From contig DATBJR010000142.1 of the NCBI GenBank assembly GCA_036556325.1, positions 1 through 10,324 of the forward strand: a stretch of DNA of 10,324 nt. The letters are read 5' to 3'. The notes under the pieces are model-generated. The model saw only the letters and a program-made list of their open reading frames with translations, had not been told where the DNA came from and ran no database searches. The stretch comes from DASSCW01 sp036556325 (GTDB lineage: Bacteria; Chloroflexota; Limnocylindria; QHBO01). The translations under genes were made by a program, and so were the position numbers. The first letter of the stretch is position 1; each line of letters starts with the position of its first letter. Shown here piece after piece: positions 1 through 4,984 of the stretch.

Positions 1-1008
1 CCGTACCACGTCCTGATCGACCAGCTCGAAGAGCGCGAGCGGGGCAGCGCCAAGCTGGGCACCACCAGTCGGGGGATCGGACCGGCCTACGTGGACAAGG
101 TGGCGCGGCGCGGCATCCGGGTGGTCGACTTAATGGAGGCCGATGTCTTCCGGGAGCGGCTGGGTGCCGGCATGCAGCGTGCGCGACGGATCGTGGAGGG
201 CTTCTTCGGGGCGGGCGGCGCGGACGACGAGATGCACGATGCGATCGCCGCCGCCCTCGACGAGCGCCGGGTCGCCGACGAGTACCTCGCCGCGGGGGAG
301 CGGCTGCGGCCGCACGTGGTCGACGGGCAGGCGCTGGTCGATGGGGCGCTGGCTGCCGGTCAGCACGTCCTGCTCGAGGGGCAGCTGGGCACCATGCGCG
401 ACATCGACTGGGGCATCTACCCGTACGTCACCAGCTCCAGCCCGATTCCCGGTGGCGCGAGCCTGGGGGCGGGCCTGCCGGCGGTGGCCATCGACCAAGT
501 GCTCGGCGTGGCCAAGGCCTACACCACCGCTGTCGGCGCGGGACCGGTGCCGACCGAGCTGGCCGATGCCCAGGGGGATCTGCTGCGCGAGCGCGGCGCC
601 GAGTACGGCACCTCCACCGGTCGGGCGCGGCGCTGTGGCTGGTATGACGCCGTCGCGGTGCGCTTCAGCGCTCGGCTGGCCGGCTATTCGGCCATCGCCC
701 TCACCAAGCTCGACGTGCTGGACGGCTTCGAGGTGATCCGGCTCGCGACGGCGTACCGGGACCCGCGCGACGGGCGGGAGTGGGACACCGTGCCGGCCTC
801 GACATCGGCGTACGCGCGGCTGCAACCGGTGTACGAGGAGCTGCCGGGCTGGCAGGCCGATACCACCGCCTGCCGCTCGTGGGCCGATCTCCCGGCGGCT
901 GCCCGTTCCTACGTGGAACGGCTGGAGGCGCTGGCGGGCGTCCCCATCACCCACGTGAGCGTCGGTCCGGCCCGCGAACAGATGATCGTCCGGGGCTCCA
1001 CCGCATGA
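1..1008 (+). CDS. purA: Adenylosuccinate synthetase, 5'-truncated by the window edge
   Basis: This cytoplasmic enzyme joins IMP and aspartate using GTP to form adenylosuccinate, the first committed step from IMP to AMP. The frame is open from base 1. The window holds 335 codons plus TGA, so about 95 N-terminal residues (the GDEGKGK GTP loop and catalytic His region) lie upstream, given the family's usual ~425-430 residues. Visible motifs: GTTSRGIGPAY (window residues 20-30, IMP binding), a VARRGIRVVDL segment just after it, YPYVTSSS with the following GGA (about 140-152), a GRARRCGWYD block (about 205-215) and TKLDVLDGF (about 235-243, guanine recognition). The C-terminus ends in the usual VSVGPAREQMI. 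The loop normally written EGAQGT reads EGQLGT (residues 126-131), a variant I associate with Chloroflexota-like PurA. The stop overlaps a downstream ATG (ATGA). Confidence 0.96.
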   Translation, partial: PYHVLIDQLEERERGSAKLGTTSRGIGPAYVDKVARRGIRVVDLMEADVFRERLGAGMQRARRIVEGFFGAGGADDEMHDAIAAALDERRVADEYLAAGERLRPHVVDGQALVDGALAAGQHVLLEGQLGTMRDIDWGIYPYVTSSSPIPGGASLGAGLPAVAIDQVLGVAKAYTTAVGAGPVPTELADAQGDLLRERGAEYGTSTGRARRCGWYDAVAVRFSARLAGYSAIALTKLDVLDGFEVIRLATAYRDPRDGREWDTVPASTSAYARLQPVYEELPGWQADTTACRSWADLPAAARSYVERLEALAGVPITHVSVGPAREQMIVRGSTA

Positions 1009-1082
1009 AGATCGGCTCCGACGAGGCGCTGGCGTCGCTGGCCGATGACGCTCGCGCCGCTGGCCCCAGCCTGGCGGCGTAG
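1005..1082 (+). CDS. Possible 25-residue ORF translationally coupled to purA
   Basis: An ATG at 1005 overlaps the purA TGA in an ATGA arrangement typical of translational coupling. It opens 25 codons ending at TAG 1080-1082, six bases before the GTG of the lipoprotein gene. The peptide is Ala-rich, with an acidic middle and no membrane segment or recognisable motif. It could carry ribosomes from purA to the lipoprotein gene, or it may be chance. I do not recognise it. Confidence 0.2.
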   Translation: MKIGSDEALASLADDARAAGPSLAA

Positions 1083-1088
1083 CGCCGC

Positions 1089-1619
1089 GTGCGAGCGGCG
1101 ATCGCCCTGGTCGTGGCGTTCATGCTGGTTGGCTGCAGCCAGCCGACCGGCAACGTGCTCGAGGTCGGCCGCGCCGGGTTCCGCGTGGCCGTGCCGCCGG
1201 GCTGGGACGCGCGCGGCACCGACCGCACCGAATGGGCCGATGGCCGGACGGTGGCGCTGTTCGCCAGCCAGCCGCTGGACCCGCAGTGCCAGACCTCGGG
1301 CTCGGCGCAGACCTGCACCGCGCCGGTTGCCTCGCTGATCGACGGCGGCCTGCTGGTGTGGTGGCTGTCGGAGAGCTGTGCCGGGGCGGGCTGCGAGCCA
1401 CCCGACGGTGAGCGTCTGCTGGTCGGCGGCCGCCCTGCGATCCGCATCGATGGCTCGCAGCTGTGCGATAGGCTGGGTGCCACCTCCGAGCGGGCGTACC
1501 TCGTGACCGTCACGCCGCAACGGCTGGATGCCATCGTCGTCTGCGAGCGCAACGCGAGCGAGGCGACCCAGGCGCAGCTGCGCGACATGCTCGAGCACGT
1601 CAGCTGGCGGACGCCCTGA
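1089..1619 (+). CDS. Cys-rich lipoprotein of unknown function
   Basis: The product is 176 residues. It opens with a short lipoprotein signal peptide: Arg2, a hydrophobic stretch (3-14) and a lipobox LVGC with Cys16 as the lipidation site, so the mature protein should be anchored on the outer face of the membrane. The GTG at 1089 is chosen because it gives exactly one positive residue plus the hydrophobic core; no clear Shine-Dalgarno is seen. The mature part starts with an FRVAVPPGWD segment (31-40), like beta-rich lipoproteins that carry a 'VPxGW' motif. It has six further cysteines (67, 76, 97, 102, 126, 152), enough for three disulfides, which fits an extracytoplasmic location. It lies between purA and guaB3 on the same strand, 80 bp after purA. 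I cannot assign a substrate or family name. Confidence 0.8.
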   Translation: MRAAIALVVAFMLVGCSQPTGNVLEVGRAGFRVAVPPGWDARGTDRTEWADGRTVALFASQPLDPQCQTSGSAQTCTAPVASLIDGGLLVWWLSESCAGAGCEPPDGERLLVGGRPAIRIDGSQLCDRLGATSERAYLVTVTPQRLDAIVVCERNASEATQAQLRDMLEHVSWRTP

Positions 1620-1636
1620 CGGGGCGCGCTCGGGAC

Positions 1637-1666
1637 CGCCGGCGGCCGCGAACCCGCGGCTATACT
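1637..1666 (+). promoter_or_regulatory. Putative guaB3 promoter with adjacent palindromes
   Basis: TATACT at 1661-1666 is the best -10 hexamer in the first 2 kb and is A/T-rich against a G/C background. Immediately upstream is a perfect 6-bp hairpin, GCCGCG-AACC-CGCGGC (1645-1660), and a self-complementary CCGCCGGCGG (1637-1646) occupies the -35 position. No TTGACA-like box is present. The hairpin could instead end transcription of the lipoprotein gene, although no T-tract follows. Predicted transcription starts near 1673, about 29 nt before the chosen ATG. Confidence 0.45.
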
Positions 1667-1701
1667 CCCCGAAAGCCGCAGCGTCCCGGGCCGTGCCTCC
1701 C

Positions 1702-2862
1702 ATGATCGAGCAGCCGACTCTCGCTCCCGCCACCGATCGCCTGCGACGCGCCTACGGGTTCGAGGAGGTGGCGCTGGTGCCTGGCGCGGTGACCGTCGAC
1801 CCGGCCGAGGTGGACCTGGCCGTCGAGATCGGCGGCCTCCGGCTGGAGATCCCCTTCCTGGCGGCCGCCATGGATGCCGTGGCCGATGCCGATTTCGCGG
1901 TCCGCATGAGCCGCCACGGCGGAGTCGCCTTCATCAACCTGGAGGGCCTCTACACCCGGTACGAGGACTCGACGGCGATCATCGAGCGGGTGGCGGCGGC
2001 CGAGACCGGCGAGGCCGCGGCCCATGTGCTGGCGCAGGCCTATGCGGCTCCGGTCCGCAACGAGCTGATCACGGCGCTCATCGCCCGGGTCAAGGCCCAG
2101 GGCGCCCTGGCCGCGGTTTCGACCACGCCGGCATCCGCCTGGGATCACGCCGAGGTGGCTGCCGCTGCCGGCGCGGACCTGTTCCTGGTCCAGTCGCAGG
2201 TCAGCAGCGCCCACCACATCTCGACCTCGGGCCGTGTCCTGTCGCTGGCCGATCTGACCGGGGCGCTGCGGCTGCCGGTCCTGGTCGGCAACACGGTCAG
2301 TGGCGACGCCGCCTACCAGCTGATGGAGCAGGGCGCCTCCGCCATCCTGGTCGGCGTCGGCCCGGGCGCCGCCTGCACCACCCGCGAGGTGCTGGGCATC
2401 GGCGTGCCGCAGGTCAGCGCCACGCTGGAGGTGGCCGCCGCCCGTGATCGCTACCACGCGGATGCGGGTCGCTACGTCCCGGTCATCACCGACGGCGGCA
2501 TGAAGACCGGCGGCGACATCGCCAAGGCCATCGCCTCCGGGGCCGATGCGGTCATGCTGGGCTCCCCGTTCGCCGCGGCCATCGAAGCGCCGGGACGCGG
2601 CTTCAACTGGGGGATGGCGGCGCCGTCCCCGACCCTGCCACGCGGCACCCGGATCCGCATCGGCCAGCAGCTGCCACTGGAGCAGATCCTGTTCGGCCCC
2701 GCGGCCACGACGCACGGGACCCAGAACCTGGTCGGCGCCCTGCGCCAGTCAATGGCCGCCCTGGGGGCGCGCACGATCGCCGAGATGCATCGGGTCGAGA
2801 TGGTCATCGCCCCGGCCATCGCCACCGAGGGCAAGTCCTGGCAGCTGGCCGGCCGGGAGTAA
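1702..2862 (+). CDS. guaB3: GuaB3 family IMP dehydrogenase-related protein
   Basis: The product is 386 residues, a (beta/alpha)8-barrel of the IMPDH/GMP reductase superfamily without the CBS pair that makes canonical GuaB about 490 residues. Visible blocks: PFLAAAMDAVADADFAVRMS with the following NLEGLYTRYED (typical of GuaB3), the active-site loop GVGPGAACTTREVLGIGVPQ with catalytic Cys225, the phosphate-binding DGGMKTGGDIAKAIASGADAV, then a GRGFNWGMAAPSPTLPRGTR flap region and LFGPAATTHGTQNLVGALR, all in GuaB3 order. The expected reaction is NAD-linked oxidation of IMP to XMP. GuaB3 has been reported to have IMPDH activity in cyanobacteria, but the role in other phyla is less settled. ATG 1702 is used; GTG 1693 is in frame and also possible. 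Nearby purA and guaA support a role in GMP synthesis. The stop overlaps the next gene. Confidence 0.93.
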   Translation: MIEQPTLAPATDRLRRAYGFEEVALVPGAVTVDPAEVDLAVEIGGLRLEIPFLAAAMDAVADADFAVRMSRHGGVAFINLEGLYTRYEDSTAIIERVAAAETGEAAAHVLAQAYAAPVRNELITALIARVKAQGALAAVSTTPASAWDHAEVAAAAGADLFLVQSQVSSAHHISTSGRVLSLADLTGALRLPVLVGNTVSGDAAYQLMEQGASAILVGVGPGAACTTREVLGIGVPQVSATLEVAAARDRYHADAGRYVPVITDGGMKTGGDIAKAIASGADAVMLGSPFAAAIEAPGRGFNWGMAAPSPTLPRGTRIRIGQQLPLEQILFGPAATTHGTQNLVGALRQSMAALGARTIAEMHRVEMVIAPAIATEGKSWQLAGRE

Positions 2863-3905
2863 CCCTCTCCACCCGGGCGCTGAACCGCGCCCTGCTCGCC
2901 CGTCAGCGGCTGCTCGAACGTGGCAGCGGCCGGCTGGAAGCGGCGGTGGAGCAGGTGGCTGGGCTGCAGACGCAGGTCGCGAAGTCGGGATACATCGGCC
3001 TCTGGACCCGCCACGCCGGACTGACCCGGGAGGCCTACACCCGAGCGCTGCTCGATCGGCGCCTGATCCAGGCCACCATGATGCGGGTCACGATCCATAC
3101 CGTCAGCGCCGCCGACTACTGGCCGATGACCGTGGCGGTCCGCGCCGCGCGTCAAGCGTGGTGGCTGCGGGTCGCCGGCCGGGGACGAACTGACGCGGAC
3201 ATGCGACGTGCCGCGGCGGCCACCCGTCGCGCCCTGGCGGACGGCCCGCTGCCGTTGAAGGAGCTGCGCGCTCGCCTGGATGACGCGGGGTTCGAAGCCG
3301 ATGCCAGCGGAGGCCTCGGACTGTGGGTGGACCTCGTTCGCGTCCCGCCGCCAGGCACCTGGGATCGTCCGCGCGCCGATCTCTACGGGCTCGCCGACGA
3401 CTGGCTGCCACCGCCAGCCACCTTGCCGGAGGCCGATGCCCGCGCCTTCCTGCTGCGGCGCTACCTGGCGGCGTTCGGCCCGGCCAGCCTGGCCGATGCG
3501 GCCAGCTGGTCCGGCATCCCGGTAGCCCAGCTTCGACCGGTCGCGGAAGAGCTGCCGCTGCGCCGGTTCCGCGACGAGCGCGGGAGGGTGCTGCTCGACG
3601 TGCCGGATGGCCCGCTGCCCGACCCCGAGACACCGGTGCCACCGCGCTTCCTGCCGTCGTTCGACAACACGCTCCTGGTCCAGGCGCGGCGAACCCAGAT
3701 CCTGCCGGAAGCGTTCCGGCCGCACATCTTCAACGTCCGCACGCCGCAGTCGTGGAACACGTTCCTGCTGGATGGCCAGGTGGCGGGGACCTGGTCCTAC
3801 GCCGACGGGAAAGCCACCCTAGAGCCACTGCGCACGCTCAGCCGGGCGGAACGCCGCAGCCTGGACGACGAGCTCGACGGGCTTCGCGCGTTTCTCTTCG
3901 GCTGA
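2859..3905 (+). CDS. HTH_42 / AlkZ-like (YQL family) winged-helix DNA glycosylase-type protein, non-canonical start
   Basis: This 348-codon frame encodes a winged-helix protein of the HTH_42 family. The family includes Streptomyces AlkZ and E. coli YcaQ, DNA glycosylases that remove bulky or crosslinked alkylated bases. Conserved signals: STRALNRALLARQ near the N-terminus, GLQTQ with a Q-x-Q catalytic-type motif, YIGLWTR, MMRVTIHTVSAADY (about 74-87), and FDNTLLVQARR followed by LLDGQVAGTW near the C-terminus. If codon 1 is the GTA at 2859, overlapping the guaB3 stop (gaGTAA), the motif falls at Gln37/Gln39, the numbering I recall for AlkZ. There is no ATG, GTG or TTG upstream of 2946. The GTG at 2946 would delete the conserved first helix and leave the QxQ motif at residues 8-10. 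The start is therefore assigned by homology. Possible explanations are a start-codon mutation (GTG to GTA), initiation at CTG 2880, or a sequencing error. The substrate is not known. Confidence 0.8.
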   Translation, partial: VTLSTRALNRALLARQRLLERGSGRLEAAVEQVAGLQTQVAKSGYIGLWTRHAGLTREAYTRALLDRRLIQATMMRVTIHTVSAADYWPMTVAVRAARQAWWLRVAGRGRTDADMRRAAAATRRALADGPLPLKELRARLDDAGFEADASGGLGLWVDLVRVPPPGTWDRPRADLYGLADDWLPPPATLPEADARAFLLRRYLAAFGPASLADAASWSGIPVAQLRPVAEELPLRRFRDERGRVLLDVPDGPLPDPETPVPPRFLPSFDNTLLVQARRTQILPEAFRPHIFNVRTPQSWNTFLLDGQVAGTWSYADGKATLEPLRTLSRAERRSLDDELDGLRAFLFG

Positions 3906-3909
3906 CGGC

Positions 3910-3915
3910 TAGCAT
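3910..3915 (+). promoter_or_regulatory. Putative -10 element of a leaderless promoter for the NTF2-like gene
   Basis: TAGCAT lies exactly 7 nt before the ATG at 3923, so transcription would start at or beside the start codon. It overlaps the alternative ATG at 3914, arguing for 3923 as the true start. No -35 hexamer is obvious. Confidence 0.4.
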
Positions 3916-3922
3916 GAGGAGC

Positions 3923-4315
3923 ATGGATAGATCATCGGTCCAGCGCTGGCTGGATAGTTATGTCGATGCCTGGCGTGCCAACAGCCGCGAGCCGATCACC
4001 GCGCTCTTCACTGACGACGTCGTGTATCGCTTCGCGCCGTACGGCGAGACGAATGTCCGGCGCGGCATCGAACCGCTGGTGGAAGAGTGGCTGCGGGAGC
4101 CTGACGCGCCTGACAGCTGGGAGGCCCGGTACGAGCCGTATGCCGTGGACGGTGACCGCGCGGTGGCCGTGGGGCAGAGTCGCTATTTCGCCACGGACGG
4201 CGAGCCGGAGCGGGTGTACCAGAACGTGTTCCTGATGCGCTTTGCGGACGACGGGCGCTGCGCGGAGTTCACCGAGCTCTACATGCGCGAGGGCGCGAAG
4301 CCGGGCGGCAACTAG
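3923..4315 (+). CDS. Nuclear transport factor 2 / SnoaL-like family protein
   Basis: The product is 130 residues, the usual size of a single NTF2-like cone-shaped alpha+beta domain. It shows the family pattern: an N-terminal helix with WLDSYVDAWRANS, then ITALFTDDVVYRFAPYGE (the 'lf.dDvvy...p.g' segment), GIEPLVEEWL, an AVDGDRAVAVGQSRYF strand pair and a final FLMRFADDGRCAEFTELYMRE. Such proteins are isomerases, cyclases, hydrolases or simple ligand-binding domains, and the substrate cannot be read from sequence. ATG 3923 is preferred to ATG 3914 because a TANNNT hexamer sits 7 nt upstream of it; AGGAG at 3917-3921 is too close (1 nt) to be a working Shine-Dalgarno. The gene starts 17 bp after the AlkZ-like gene. 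Its TAG stop is embedded in CTAG, shared with the convergent gene. Confidence 0.88.
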   Translation: MDRSSVQRWLDSYVDAWRANSREPITALFTDDVVYRFAPYGETNVRRGIEPLVEEWLREPDAPDSWEARYEPYAVDGDRAVAVGQSRYFATDGEPERVYQNVFLMRFADDGRCAEFTELYMREGAKPGGN

Positions 4316-4818
4316 GCCAGCGGCCAGACCACCTCGGTTCGCAGCTGGGCTTCGTCCTCGACCTCGGAAGGGTCGTCGACGTATGACTCCCACGGCCCGG
4401 GGCCTTCCTGGTACCCGTTGGCGTGGATCCACTCGTGGAGCCGGTCGTAGGCGGCGCTGAGGCCGTCGTAGGCGCCGCGGTGGACGGTGACCGCCGCATT
4501 GCCGCCCGGCAGCTCCGACGAGCCGACCTCACCGGCCTCGCACTCGGCCATCGGTCGCAGGCCGACCAGCGGGATGGCGACGGGAATGCCGATCTCCACG
4601 TCCGCCCGTTCTGGCCCGAACTCGTGATAGCGCCCATACGGCGCCCCGGCCGGCTCTCCGCCGCGGTTCGCGATGCCGTCGGCGATGTTGGGCAGGTGGA
4701 AGTCGAACAGCTCGCCGAGGTCCAGCTCGGTCATCGGCCGTTGCACGCGGACGGCAATGGTGGGCTGAGGCACGAGCTCGACGACCCGGGTCTCCTCGGC
4801 AGCAGTCTCATCGGTCAT
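4312..4818 (-). CDS. GyrI-like / AraC effector-binding domain protein
   Basis: The product is 168 residues and consists of a stand-alone GyrI-like (AraC_E_bind, SOUL-type) small-molecule-binding domain without an attached DNA-binding domain. Typical signatures in order: VVELVPQPTIAVRVQ near the start, GAPYGRYHEFGPE (58-70), DVEIGIPVAIPL (73-84), ELPGGNAAVTVHRGAYDGL (102-120), YDRLHEWIHANGY (124-136), then WESYVDDPSEV (143-153) and TEVVWPL at the end. Such proteins bind hydrophobic or cationic drugs or act as esterase-like or sensor modules; the ligand here is unknown. ATG 4818 is chosen because it begins just before the conserved strand and is preceded by TACCCT at a 6-nt gap. It is convergent with the NTF2-like gene and divergent from guaA. 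Confidence 0.9.
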   Translation of the reverse strand: MTDETAAEETRVVELVPQPTIAVRVQRPMTELDLGELFDFHLPNIADGIANRGGEPAGAPYGRYHEFGPERADVEIGIPVAIPLVGLRPMAECEAGEVGSSELPGGNAAVTVHRGAYDGLSAAYDRLHEWIHANGYQEGPGPWESYVDDPSEVEDEAQLRTEVVWPLA

Positions 4819-4824
4819 GCCGGT

Positions 4825-4830
4825 AGGGTA
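4825..4830 (-). promoter_or_regulatory. Putative -10 element of a leaderless promoter for the GyrI-like gene
   Basis: Read on the minus strand, TACCCT ends 6 nt before the ATG at 4818. This matches the TANNNT-to-start spacing of other genes here. No Shine-Dalgarno or clear -35 box is present. Confidence 0.35.
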
Positions 4831-4870
4831 CGCCAGCGCCGCGGGCCATCGTCGGCCGCCCCTCAGGCGA

Positions 4871-4876
4871 TAGACT
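4871..4876 (+). promoter_or_regulatory. Putative -10 element for guaA
   Basis: TAGACT lies in the 166-bp divergent gap between the GyrI-like gene and guaA. The expected transcription start (about 4883) is about 100 nt before the GTG at 4985, but exactly at an in-frame CTG (4883). The promoter therefore either drives a 100-nt leader or a leaderless CTG-initiated longer GuaA. Confidence 0.35.
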
Positions 4877-4984
4877 GGCGACCTGAGCGACACGACTGAG
4901 AGCCAGGCGAGCGCCGACGCCGGCGGGCCACGCGGCGAGCGAGGTCGAACCGTTCATGGGGAGGCAGCCAACGCCGGCCACCGG

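Noticed and set aside
1050..1096. GCTCGC...GCGAGC inverted repeat with an inner GCCGC/GCGGC pair after purA
   Set aside because: Only short separated stems with no T-tract; GC-rich sequence yields such pairings by chance, so I do not call a terminator.
1660..2715. 351-codon open frame on the minus strand opposite guaB3
   Set aside because: It has no motifs and a low-complexity shadow composition; guaB3 motifs on the plus strand explain the region.
2472..3725. 417-codon minus-strand open frame across the guaB3/AlkZ-like junction
   Set aside because: It spans two real genes and their boundary, with no recognisable domain; typical GC-rich shadow.
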